DNA of 64,000 bases from Dermatemys mawii (taxonomy: Eukaryota > Chordata > Testudines > Dermatemydidae): the NCBI GenBank assembly GCA_007922305.1, contig ML677366.1:16592338-16656337 (forward strand), read 5' to 3'. This document shows positions 48,301 through 59,600 of the stretch, piece after piece (the first letter of the stretch is position 1; the number at the start of each line of letters is the position of its first letter). The position numbers and the translations under genes were made by a program. The notes beneath the pieces are model-generated. The model made no database searches and had not been told where the DNA came from. It worked only from the letters and a program-made list of their open reading frames with translations.

Positions 48301-49140
48301 CCCATGAGTGTATCTGTTATCCTTTGAGTAACAGCCATTGTTAACTCATTGTCAATGGGAAATCATTTACTTAATAGCTTTAGCTGGCTACCATCATTGG
48401 GCAAAAAGAAAACTGGTCCTTAAACATAAGAGTGTTTCCAAAGCTTGATTACTCTAGCATTTGCCTTCCAACCTATCCTATTTGTGATTTAAAAAGAAGA
48501 CTTTTATGGAGTGAAATATGTTTCTAGTTCTCAGTAGGCTTCTTTATGGCTTTTTGATAGTGTTAGCAAAACCAAAATACTCTGGATCGGTAAAAGTATA
48601 AAGTCAGTCTTTCTTGAACTCTGATCACAGCGGCCAGGAAAGTTCAAAGACCAGCCACACTATACACAGATCTGGAATAAGTGCTCTCTTATTTATTGTA
48701 CATCTTCATTACCCCCACTGTAAAGCATTTAAGATTATTGTAGCCATTTTGAGCTTGGCATACTTGATTATACTCACTGGCCCTGATCCTGAAAATACTT
48801 ACATATGTGAGCAGCCCTGTTTGTTTCAGTACAACTATCTCATACACAGGGCCAGACACATGGACATGAGATGCCTTTGGAATGTGTAAGTTGCGAAAAT
48901 GAGAAGTCACAGTGTCAACAAAAGCTCAACTTCGACTGACTCCTGTCAGTTATCGGTTGAACTATATTTCACTAAAAGAGTATTAGATGATGCACATATT
49001 ACATTTCCACTAACATACAGCAGGGTTTGTCAATAGAAGGGAACAGCAGCAATGCCTGGTTAAAATGTAACTGAGATTCCCCGGCACCCATCAAAAACAA
49101 ACAAACAAACAGACAAGACAAAGCAAAATATTAATTTGAG
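45310..49140. other. Intronic sequence upstream of the candidate exon
   Basis: Mostly unique-looking. The 131-codon plus frame at 46768-47163 has no recognised domain. A (CAAA)n-like stretch lies at 49096-49115 just past the candidate exon's donor. Nothing else recognised. Confidence 0.4.
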
Positions 49141-49145
49141 CTGAC

Positions 49146-49344
49146 CTTGCAGTATTCGACTTGCTTCCAAAAACCATTTTGTGTTTTTAGAAAATACTGC
49201 GGGTTCTGTACTTTCTGTGGTATTTCCAGCGGACACAGTTCTTCCTGTGGTATTAGACCTGGCACTGCCACAAGAACATTGCCCCTGATTGTCTCAAGGA
49301 AAACACCACAAGAAGGAACACTTTCCACAACTGATTGAAAACAT
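49146..49344 (-). CDS. Candidate exon of unknown gene inside PDE8A intron 1
   Basis: On the minus strand a pyrimidine run and TTTTCTTTTAG acceptor (adjacent to 49344) precede 199 open bases ending CAAG before GTCAGC (donor after 49146). In the open frame there is one leading base, then 66 codons starting CFQSVVESVPSCGVFLETIR and ending GFWKQVEYCK; the donor falls in phase 0. I recognise no domain. The donor phase would join in frame to PDE8A exon 2 (phase 0). Used as a cassette between a phase-0 exon 1 and exon 2 it would shift the frame and hit a stop. It would therefore fit better as part of an alternative 5' end, a poison exon, or a separate same-strand transcript. It could also be chance: the open frame extends beyond the acceptor to 49511, though that part is low-complexity intron-like sequence. 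No Met lies inside the frame. Confidence 0.3.
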
Positions 49345-49349
49345 CTAAA

Positions 49350-52300
49350 AGAAAAAAAAAGGATCAGAACGAAAAGGAGAGAAAGAAATCCTAGAAAAAC
49401 CAGAAATAAAGAAAGATCATTAAAAAAATTAAAAGAATTTTGAGAAGGATTTTTGTTTGTTTGGGTTTTTTTAAAAGAGAAATTCCAGTCAGACTCAAAA
49501 GCTTTGCTCATTTTTAGCTAGTGGATTCAAGCCAAAGCCTGGCCTTGGCTCTGGCTCAATTCTTCTCTATAGCTTTGATTCATTAAATTCTAATTTGAGA
49601 CAGGGGGAGGGGTGAAATGTTGACATTGCTGTAGGAGGGGAGAAGAGAAGAAGAGGAGTTGATCATGCCCACCTCCCCCCTCTCCTCCATTTTTTGCGGT
49701 GGAGTATCTCTTGTTCTTGGAATCCCTTCAGATTTCTTTCTTCTCAGGGAGAGTTATCAGCTTCTGCAGCATATTCCATTTTGGGGGTTTTTTGATGTAC
49801 AAAAGTAGAGTCAAGGGGGGAAAACTAGATTACATATACTATAAATAATACATAGACATCATAGATGTTGTTTCATTAGAATCTAATGTTGAGACCTGGC
49901 TATATCTGTACATTTAAAGGAAATGAAGTACTCATTTACATTTCCAGTTTGACAGAAGAGAGACTGACATTTTCTATCTATCCACACAGCAAGTACAGTA
50001 TGAGTGTTGGCAGTGCACACTTCCCAGCACTGCTCTGGCAAAGTGCTGCAAACCAGCCCCACAGGGGCCATCTCTACAGATGAGAGGGTTGCTCAGTTCC
50101 CAGATATAGTCAGCTATGGATCTCTATGCGGAGACTCAAGAGTTAATGCTGATGGTGGATGACCTGCCTTATAGGAACTGGCCTGATTTGCTGCACCAAT
50201 CAGGCGGTAATGTGCTCCTAAACTGAGCTGGATTTAAAGCAATAATCTAAAGACAGCACTTTCCATTAATCCAATTAATTACCTGAGTTCCCCAACCCCT
50301 CTGACTAGGATTTTTTAAAAAAAAAAAAAAAAAATACAAGAGGCAGCATTTTTTCCATGCAAAGTGGGTAGGGCTCAAGAAGACCACATTCTGAGTGGCA
50401 GGGCAAAAGAGACCACTAGGGAACAGATGGATAATGTGAACTGCTATGATCATTTTACTAATACAAAATAAGTGTTCTCAAGCAACACACTTTTGGGAAA
50501 TCTACACTGATTTCCCTAACATTACTAGAAGGTCTTGTGGCTAAAAGTTGTCTGTATTGTACTCCATCCCGCAGGGTGGAGTGGAATTTGCCATAATCCA
50601 CTAGCTGCACCCTGTGACAATATATTGCTGCACCAGTTAAGTTAGAGACTGTGGGTTAGAGCCTCAGATAGGTTCATATCTGCTTGGCAGGCCTGAAAGG
50701 GGGAACACTCCCCAGCTTTCCACTCCCTCGATCAAGAAGTAATGGGGAGACAGTTTGGCCTGTGCAACCACAGGACTGCTCTAACTCGCATCACCCTGAG
50801 CACTGGTCCGCTGGCCAAGATTACCAAAGGTACCATGCTCTGGCCATCTCCCTCCCCACATCTCTGGCACATCACTTCCACAGGAAGCCAAAGGTGGGAG
50901 TGAATGGCACAGAATGGTCTATACTGACCATATACATGTGGGGATTTTGCTATGCAAGGAAATTCCCTGTTAAAGCAGCTTTCCTTCTGCCTTTACGTTG
51001 TGGGTGCAGTGCAAAAAACCATGATTAAATCAAGTCTCCCTGATTAGTGATGTAAAAACTAGCTGTGCACCTCCTAAGGAGAGCTGTACAAATAATAAGT
51101 TTTTTGGTTTAGTGGCCCAACCAATATAATCAGTGAAAAAACTGACAATTCAGTTAAGGAAATTTCTAAAGAAAACCTCCCTCTGAAATTAAATGTAAAT
51201 GTTTCATTTCAGTAATGCCAAAGCAAACAATTTCAACATTAGCAATTTTTAAAAATGATCTGACCAAAGTCATGAACTGTGTCAGTCAACTCGAATCTGC
51301 ATTTTTCAGTGAAAAACTTATTTGCATGAAAATTTTGCATAATTTTATTCTTAAGGTCCTCCAACTGCTCCATCAAAAAGCCAAAGTGTCAAAAATTGAC
51401 AAGATGATTACTTAAATAAGGTGGAATTCAGACAGCTGGTTTGTGCGGAATAGGACGTTTTCTTATGTAGAGTGACTACTCCATTCTCAAAAAATCGCAA
51501 TGTAGGGTTAATTAACCTTAGAGCCTCGAGCTCATTCAATCCCAGAAACACCTTCCATGGAACAAAGCTGAGGTCAACAAGAGGTTTTTTATCAGCTTCA
51601 TTAATACTATATTAACATCCTATTAAACTAGGGGCTTCTTCATGAACAGGAAATGGATGTTTTTCATTATCCTGATTTTCAGAATTGAGTAGAAACCAGT
51701 TTACCTTCATGTTCATGAGAAGCCAAAATAAATTAGCAGCCAAATGAATTCTGAGGGATAAGGTCAGCAAGACAGACAGAGACAGGAGAAGAAGTTAGTT
51801 ATGATGTTTGTGTATGGAACAAGTGGAAGGAGCTACTTGGGCAACAGACAACAAACCTTTAACATTTATAGGTATATATCTTTCCTGAGCATCTACGAAG
51901 ACTCAGAACACTACATACTTCTGCGGTGCTCAGTAAAATGTCACAACTACCACCACTACCTCTTGATCATTACAGGAGTTTGAAAAAGGTTTCAGGAGAT
52001 TGTTCATAATTATTTTTCCTATTTTCATTGAAATTTCATTTGGACGGAAATGTTCTGACCAGATCTGCTGTCTCAGAAGCCATGCTGACAGCAAACTCCT
52101 CCCAAGATTTGGGCCTAAAGGTGCCCTGGAGCTGTATGAAGCAAATGCAATGAGACCCTCAGTGCTGGATTTAGCCACTGCCACCTCTGACAAGAGTCAG
52201 ACATGCCTCAGGCAATAAGGGACTCTTTGTATCAAGGATATCAGAGGGAATGAGGGAAAGGTGTGCACAAAAGTTCTTCCTTAGGGAAATGGAGAAGGCA

Positions 52301-52599
52301 TCAGTCACCATCACAGCTTGCGTGAAGTTTATTATGAACTTAGTATTCAGAGCTGTGTCAAAGACGGCCATATGGAACATGCCCCCATTCAAAATACTGG
52401 TGACTCTGCATCGCCATCTGCTTCCTAGTGTGCTCCAGGGACAACACATCACCACAATGCCCTTGCTCAGGGCTCATAGTAAGACTATGGAAGGTAAATT
52501 AAGGCTTCATGAAGCACTGAATCCAACCTATATTATGTGACAGCAGACTACCGCTTCAAACAAACCAACCAACCAAACCCCAAACAAACTCAAAAAAAT

Positions 52600-52636
<37 letters not shown>

Positions 52637-53320
52637 AACCACAGCCTGACACGGCAGAAGGTAGAAAAGGTAAAAAAGGAAAAGCTTGAGAAAAACCAGC
52701 CAGTAGCTGAATATGGACTCACACAGACAGTGATGAACTGGAAATCATCCTTGATATTTGGGGTGAAAAACAGACATAACAAGCAGGCAGCAAAGGCTGC
52801 TATATTCTAATTGACGGTGAAGTGCTTAGAACCTCTGAAGTCATGATAGTCCCTGCCAAGCGAAAAAACAACCCCAGCAGTTGGAGCTCTTTTATAATGT
52901 GAAGAATGATTTTAACCTGGCCACAACAAATCTCAGGCTCTACCATTATTAACTAGCATCTAAACTTGATGAAGAGACTCCTCTTGTTTTTCAGAAGCTT
53001 GTACTTGAGCCATTGAACTACCTGTACCTCTTTACAGTGACCACGGCTATATAATCTATACTAGCAACAATTGTACACAATCCCACCTATCCCCTTTGTG
53101 GATGAAGTGGAGTTGTTTAATGATTAATATCCTTGATAGAGTATAAGAGCTAATAAGGGATTGTTACAGTTATTAAAAACACCGCAAACTACTGCAGGAA
53201 ATTCCTATGTACCATGTATGACAATACAGAAAATGACTCAGTAAAACATAACACTCAAAAGAAAGTACTCTTTTTGTCCTGAATTGTCTGTTGTTAACTC
53301 AGAATTTGTATTGATCTCAG
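49350..53320. other. Intronic sequence
   Basis: About 4 kb. It contains A-runs (49356-49364, 50317-50334) and a (CA)n microsatellite (52605-52634). The overlapping opposite-strand frames at 51930-52540 show no known domain. I see no supportable exon. Confidence 0.45.
52605..52634. repeat. (CA)n microsatellite
   Basis: Thirty bases of uninterrupted AC, preceded by CAAAC-rich sequence from 52557. Confidence 0.95.
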
Positions 53321-53326
53321 CTTAGG

Positions 53327-53593
53327 ATATGTCTACACTGCAGCTGGGAGTGTGCTCCCAACCTGGGTTGACACACATATGGTAGCATGCTAAAAAAATA
53401 GCAGTGGGGACTGCAGCAAGGGCAGGCCAGCCGTCTGACAAGGGACCCCAAGGGTTGGGTGGGTGTGTAGTCATTTCAGCCAGCTAGTCTATACCATCCA
53501 TACTACTATTTTTAGCACACTCGCTTGAGCAGAGCTAGCATGTGTCTACACGTGCTGGGGGGCTTGATCTTCGCTGCAATACAGACATGGCAT
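53327..53593. repeat. MITE with TATGTCTACACTGCA ends
   Basis: Left GGATATGTCTACACTGCAG (about 53327-53345) and right TGCAATACAGACATGGC (about 53575-53591) are imperfect inverted ends. Internally, GCTAAAAAAATAGCAGTGGG and CATACTACTATTTTTAGCAC are inverted copies. Same broad class as the 8591-8870 element. Confidence 0.75.
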
Positions 53594-53643
53594 TAGATTC
53601 AAGGCTTGGGTGAATTTAGAGCTAAAGTGAATAACATCTAAGC

Positions 53644-53764
53644 TAGGGTGACCAGATAGCAACTGTGAAAAAATGGAATGGGGTTGGGGGATAATAGGCG
53701 CCTATATAAGAAAAAGTACCAAAAAACAGGACTGTCTCTAAAAATGGGACATCTGGTCACACTA
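53644..53764. mobile_element. Short non-autonomous hAT with exact 8-bp TSD
   Basis: Ends TAGGGTGACCAGAT and ATCTGGTCACACTA are terminal inverted repeats with one mismatch. Identical ATCTAAGC octamers flank it (53636-53643 and 53765-53772). Only 121 bp, with no coding capacity. A GGGGGATAATAGGCGCCTAT stretch and AAAATGGGACATCTGG are typical of a very abundant turtle repeat. Confidence 0.9.
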
Positions 53765-53806
53765 ATCTAAGCCATATAACTGGAATGACCTAACTGAACA
53801 TATATA

Positions 53807-53970
53807 GGGCCAGACTTTTAAACGCATTTAGGCGTAGAAAGACATTTTCAAAAGTACCTAAGCACCTAAATCCCAGGGGCAGTGCTATGTACCAGATAGG
53901 CACTTTTGAAAATCCTATTAGGCCACTACCTGCATTTTAGGCACCTATTTACCTTTCAGTATCTGGCCCT
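53807..53970. repeat. Palindromic MITE, GGGCCAGA...TCTGGCCC family
   Basis: Starts GGGCCAGACTTTTAAACGCA and ends CAGTATCTGGCCC, inverted with respect to each other. The core has AAGTACCTAAGCACCTAAAT and its reverse GGCACCTATTTACC. Same family as 8446-8568. Confidence 0.75.
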
Positions 53971-54270
53971 TAGTGCCTCCAGGCATTACAATGTAACTGA
54001 AGAAAGGATATTTGGTTTCTGTGTTTCAGTTGACTGAAATCCTTTTCTTGTTCTCTGATGAAAATCCTAATTGAAACATATACATTAAGAAACCCAAAGA
54101 AGGAATTCTATTGACATCAGTCAAATGAGAGGCAAATCAGGCCTGGTATCTAGCAATAGAATTCTCTGCCTGTCATAAGAACAACAATATGTTATGGCAC
54201 ACTTTGGTTAACATTTCTGAAATATGTTTCATTTGATTTTAAAATCTACAGGAGAGTGCTTCCCATCAGC

Positions 54271-55267
54271 TCAAGAACACAAGAATGGCCATATTGGGTA
54301 AGACTAAAGCCCATCTAGCCTAGTATCCTGTCTTCCAACAGTGCCCAATGCCAGCTGCGCCAGAGGGAATGAATAGAACAGAATAATCATCAAGTCATTC
54401 ATTCCGTCCTGTAGCCCATTTCCAGCATCTGGGAAATAGAGGCCAGGGACACCATCATTGCCCATCTTGGCTAATAACCATTGATGGACCTATCCTTCAT
54501 GAATTTATCTAGTTCTTTTTTGAACCCTGTTATATAGCCTCCGCTTTCACAACATCCTCTGGCAAGAAGTTCCAGAGATTGACTGTACATCGTGTGAAAA
54601 AAAAAATACTTCCTTTTGTTTGTTTTAAACCTGCTGCCTATTAATTTATTTGGTGACCCCTAGTTCTTGTGTTATGAGAAGGAGTAAATAACACTTCCTT
54701 ATTTATTTTTTCCACACCAGTCATGATTTTATAGCCTTCTATCATATCCCCCCTTAGTCGTCTTTTTTCCGAGCGGAAAAGTCCCAGTCTTAATCTCTCC
54801 TTATATGGGAGACACTACATGCCCCTAATAATTTTTGTTGCCCTTCTCTGAACCTTTTCCAATTCCAATACATCTTTTTTGAGATGAGGTGACCACATCT
54901 GCATGCAGTATTCAAGATATGGGCATTCCATATATTTATATAGAAGCAACATGACATTTTCTTATTATCTATCCCTTTCTTAATGATTCCTAACATTCCG
55001 TTCACTTTTTTGACTGCCACTGCACATTGACTGGATGTTTTCAGAGAACTATCCAGAATGACTCCAATATCTGTTTCTTGAGTGGAACAGCTAATTTAAA
55101 CCCGATCATTTCCTATGTATAGTTGGGATTATGTTTTCCAATGTGGATTACTTCGCATTTATCAACATTGAATTTCATCTGCCATTTAATTGCCCAGTCA
55201 CCCAGTTTTGAGAGATCCTTTTGTAGCTCTTCGCAGTCTGCCTGGGACTTAACTATCCTGAGTAATT
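54271..55267 (-). mobile_element. CR1/L2-type LINE 3' part, minus orientation
   Basis: On the minus strand this reads as the C-terminal part of a non-LTR reverse transcriptase ORF: pieces include WQMKFNVDKCEVIHIGKHNP, then VKKVNGMLGIIKKGIDNK and AHILNTACRCGHLISKK, the familiar KFNVDKCxVxHxG, AxxMLGIIxKGI and RPHLEYC...WSPHLKKDI motifs of turtle LINEs in decayed form. It is followed by a 3' UTR ending ...GGCCATTCTTGTGTTCTTGA. The longest open piece is 54790-55020. Frameshifts and stops make it inactive. It is interrupted at 55268 by the next element. Confidence 0.85.
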
Positions 55268-55605
55268 TTCACAGAATCATTGAATATCAGGGTTGGAAGG
55301 GACCTCAGGAGGTCATCTAGTCCAAACCCCTGCTCAAAGCAGGGCCAACACCAACTAAATCATTCCATCCAGAGCTTTGTCAAGCCTGACCTTAATAAAC
55401 TCTAAGGAAGGAGATTCCACAACCTCCCTAGGTAACCTATTCCAGTGCTCCACCACCCTCCTAGTGAAAAAGGTTTTCTTAATATCCAACCTAAACCTCC
55501 CTCACCACAACTTGAGACCATTGCTCCTTGTTCTGTCATCTGGTACCACCGAGATCCATCCTCTTTGGAACCCCCTTTCAAATAGTTGAAAGCAGCTATC
55601 AAATC
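55268..55605 (-). mobile_element. CR1 LINE 3' end, minus orientation
   Basis: The plus strand shows CACAGAATCATTGAATATCA, GGTTGGAAGGGACCTCAGGA, GGTCATCTAGTCCAAACCCC, then CTCCACCACCCTCCTAGTGA and AAAGCAGCTATCAAATCCCC. This is the standard CR1 3'-terminal block read backwards, so the element points leftwards with its 3' end at about 55268. It directly abuts the LINE on its left, which suggests insertion into or next to it. Confidence 0.9.
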
Positions 55606-55611
55606 CCCTGA

Positions 55612-55780
55612 GGGATGTGCTGGCTACCACTTCCCGCAGCCCGCATTGGCCTGGAACGGTGAACCGCAGCAGGTGGGAGCTGTGATCGGCCAACTCTGCG
55701 GATGCTGCTGGTAAACAAACTGTCTCAGCCCGCCAGCAGATTTCTCTGATGGGCAGCATACCAAAGGTTGCCAATCCCTG
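55612..55780. mobile_element. hAT fragment (CAGGGATTGGCAACC end)
   Basis: The sequence CCGCATTGGCCTGGAACGGT ... AGCAGGTGGGAGCTGTGATC ... CCAAAGGTTGCCAATCCCTG matches a common turtle repeat whose end reads CAGGGGTCGGCAACCTTTGG on the opposite strand. The left end is cut off where CR1 similarity stops, so no target-site duplication can be paired. Confidence 0.75.
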
Positions 55781-56429
55781 TCTACAGTGTGCTGGGATTC
55801 TTCTCTTGACCAGCCCCAATAGTGAATATTGGACGCCTGCAGTGGTGTGGCCCAGTTCCTGATGACTCATTGCAACTGTCAAGACCCTTCAGGGTAGAAT
55901 AGAAAAATATTAAGTTAATGAGGAGATGCCATAGCTCCGGCTAATTTTCTAAAAGCATTAGAATTGAGGTCTAGGGTAGAAAACTGGAAGCAATGAGTAA
56001 AGATATATTTTTAAAAAAGAAATCTATTTCTTTGTTTTGAATTCTCAAAAAGCAGCCATTTGGGGTTACGACCTCCTCATTCCAACATATGGCATCACAT
56101 CTCAGTCTCAAAATCTGTGAGTTGAGAGAGTTCCCTACTTTATTAAATGGAGTCCAAAAAACCACACACATTCTCAAGCAACTTGCTAGCAGAGAGGAAG
56201 ATCATAAGTAAGGCAATTAGTTCAAAGTACACGAGTAGTTCTAGAATGGAAATTTACAGATAAATTCAATATATATATATTTCTGCCCTCATGTACAGCA
56301 GACTATTTCTAAACAAATAAACAGTCTTGGGTGAGAAGCAAGGGCTAAACAATCTGCTTAACTTGTATCCAATTAATTTGAGTTTTACTTGTATCTATGG
56401 CCTAATGGTTGATATAGGAAAAAGCATGG

Positions 56430-56625
56430 ATACCAATTTTTCAAAAGAGTCCACTGTCTGGGGTGCCTTTATTTTTGGAAGGTCTGGAGCCTGACTTTCA
56501 GAAGTGTTGAGTGCCCCGGACTCCAAAAAATGTCAAAGTGGGTGCTCAGCACCTCTGAAAAACATGTCCTAGGTGACTCAAGTTGGACTTCCAAAATTGA
56601 CAGACACTTTTGAAAATATGAGCCT
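56430..56625. repeat. Repeat of the AGCACCTCTGAAAA family
   Basis: GACTTTCAGAAGTGTTGAGTG, GGGTGCTCAGCACCTCTGAA and GACACTTTTGAAAATATGAG are shared words with 41640-41880 and partly palindromic (GGGTGCTCAGCACC). Confidence 0.6.
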
Positions 56626-56639
56626 CCCTAGTTCGGCAA

Positions 56640-59600
56640 ATGGCAGCAATTCTTTGTCTGCCCTGCTTACTTTGGTTTTCTAGTGAGCTCTAAAGGAGAA
56701 GGCACGTCTCTCAGGAGCGCAGAGCTCAGAAGACAAGGTCTGGTTGAATCGAGTGGATTATCGAACATAACGTCTATATTTTGAAATAACTGATCTTGAC
56801 ATGGTTAATTTTTTAAAAGTTGTATTTATTTATTTAGAGATGCTGAGGTGTGTGCACAATCACTGGCATTTGGAGCGGTTTGTGTCCCCCTATCCATGTC
56901 CATTCCAGGAAAGGCTAACCTGGATGTGTTCTGACTAGGGTCTTCATTCCCGCAAGCTGTCATTTTTTACTCTCTATATACTCCCATTTCATAATGTCCT
57001 TTCTCTAGCAGGTGGCCCCGTTTCCCCCCTCTGAACCCAGGTGTTTCTACAAGATGAGAAACTTGAGTTGGTTCCTGTACTCAGCTTTACTGAGTCAACA
57101 AACCTTACATTGTTGCCTAGTTGCTGGACTGGCCATTTCAACCACTGAATCTAGTACTATAGTGTTGCTTCTCTTCAGCCATTTGCACACAATTACATAA
57201 CTGGAGGGAAATCTATAGAAACCATATGTGAGAGTGATTAACCATGTGACTAATTTCTAATTTGAGTTTGGCTGGCTTCTGCTTCCAGCTATTGGTTCTT
57301 GTTATGCCTTTCTCCAGTAGATTAAAGAGCCCTTTAGTACTCAGCATTTTCTCCCTGTGAAGATATTTGTTGCAGTATACAATCTCATCGTGAACGGGAG
57401 ACGCTATATGTTCTGATATTCCTACTTTCACATTAGCTCTTCAGTGTTAATCTGCAATATTCAAGGGTCTTTCACTGGATAAATTATACCAGATTTGATG
57501 GTCCTTTGTTTGAAGTGATCAGAATTACCATATGGGCCCAAAGCAAAGCAGAAGATTCCAAAAATGCTTCATCAGTCGTATGAAGAAATCAGGATAGTCT
57601 GGAAATACAACAGATGACGTTACATTCCTTATTTGGCCCCAAGAAAGTGGGGGAGGCGGTTATTTTTTAAGTACAGGAACAGTACAGGATTTTAGACCTT
57701 AGAATTTATTATAGCACTATATCCCAATAGTAGAACAGCAGGAAAGAACAGTTTATCCGTTGGTGGGTTTTGCCACATTGTGGCTACCTCCTCCAAAGTC
57801 TTGTTCTCATCATCTGCTTTTCTGTTAACAAGACTATTATTTCATTAGAAGATCTTACCTCCTTCTAAAGAGCTAGACAAAAATTCAAGCTGCAAAGTTA
57901 GCAGAAGAGGAGCATTCTGCTCCGTCTTCTGCAAGGAGCAGCTCTGCAGTTGGTGTAAATTGTTACAGTTCCATTAAAGTCAATAGAGCTGCGACAATTT
58001 ACCTCAACTGAGAATTTCTAAGAGTATTTCTAGGGTTTATTTGCAGCCTCCTCTGACATCAAAAACACACTGTGAATGAAGTAGAATTGCTTGGTGCTAA
58101 GTTGCCCTCTTTTAAATCTAAAGTAAATCACTGAAGGGGAAAAGCAACCAGAAAAAAAACAATAAAAAACAAACAGTAAAACCATGCAATCAATCCACTG
58201 GAAAGAGAGCAAATAAAGATTATCCACAACAAGGTTGTAAAATGACTAAGATTTTAAGAATGATTCAGCATTTTGAACAACTGGCAGCTCATAGGTAGGG
58301 AGGTTGTAATAAGCTAACATCAAAAAACCCTAGTAGAATTAATCATAATAGGCTTCATTTGATCATTCATGTATTCAGAGACTAGAGGAATATTTTAAGA
58401 TTTTAAAAAACCTTTCAAAATATTTGAAAAATAACTTGGACAACAACAAGGTTGCAACAAAACTATTGAATGACTAAGAATACCATGCTGTCACTTGCAA
58501 ATGTATATTAAATCCATTCAAAACATGCTCAGCCAGCATTCTAAAAAGGGACCCAGGAGATCAGAAACAGTATTTTGATTTTTACTCAGTCTAAACAGCC
58601 ATCAGTTCTTACATGTTAGAAACACACATTTCCAAAATTGCCTTTGTTTTTCACATTTGTGAAATATCAGATTGTTTTTGCAAAGGAAAGAATTCAAACC
58701 CAGAGAGAAACAATGTTACAAGTGTTGAGAAGCCAAGTGAAATATTTTAGTGTCAAAAGGATGAAAGAGAGCTCCATCTACGTATCAGTCACTCAATATA
58801 ATAGAAGTCCTTGGTTTCTTGACATGGTGCAGAGTGGTAGTAAATGCATTTTAATGCAATAATGTCAAGTTTATATATAAAACACAGAATATTATGCAAA
58901 TTTCTTCACATCACCTATTATAAAATTCAAAATCAAATTAGAGTGAGAATCAATTACTGGATGCCTTTCCAGGAGAGATTAGCAGTGGTTCCAACAAGAT
59001 CTTTTCTAACTGAAACAATTTAAGTAAAGAAAGAGTGTATATAAAATTATGCCATATAACTGCAGTAAAACCAGAGCAATAATCTTTGGCTGAAGTCAAA
59101 GGAACTATGACAATCATCTGAGCAACGGCCCTTCAGAGTATTACTAAACTCTCTCTGCAGCCTAGTATACTGAATCTTACATCTCAGAAATCATTTACTC
59201 CAAATTGCTCCTCACCAAGCCTCTTGAAATGGAAGAGGTAGAAAAGGTGACTGGTAATGGTAATGGATATGAAGCCAATCCCCGGCTCATATTGAGCCCA
59301 AGCTGGTAGTGACTGAAGTTGACTGTTCACAGTAACTTTTCTAATTAAGTTGATGGTCATAGTTGAGTTCTTAGTAGATGCATGCTCCCGTTATGAAATC
59401 TCCCAACATCACTGGAACCTTGTTGGCAATCTCAGCTGAGAGGCCAAGGACTGAACAGTCTCTGAGGCAAAAGAACCTCTCACATGTGGGTGTGGTCACA
59501 TCTGGCCAGAGTTGAGGCACATTGTCCTGACAATGAGAGAAAGTTTGCGATGCTGCCGGCCATGTTGTGCCTATTACAGGGATAAAGGACTTCAGTTTCC

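Noticed and set aside
49147..49338. Plus-strand frame over the candidate exon (Cys/Gly-rich)
   Set aside because: It is the shadow of the minus-strand open segment. It starts next to a TTGCAG, but no donor follows and it ends in a stop inside the minus-strand acceptor region.
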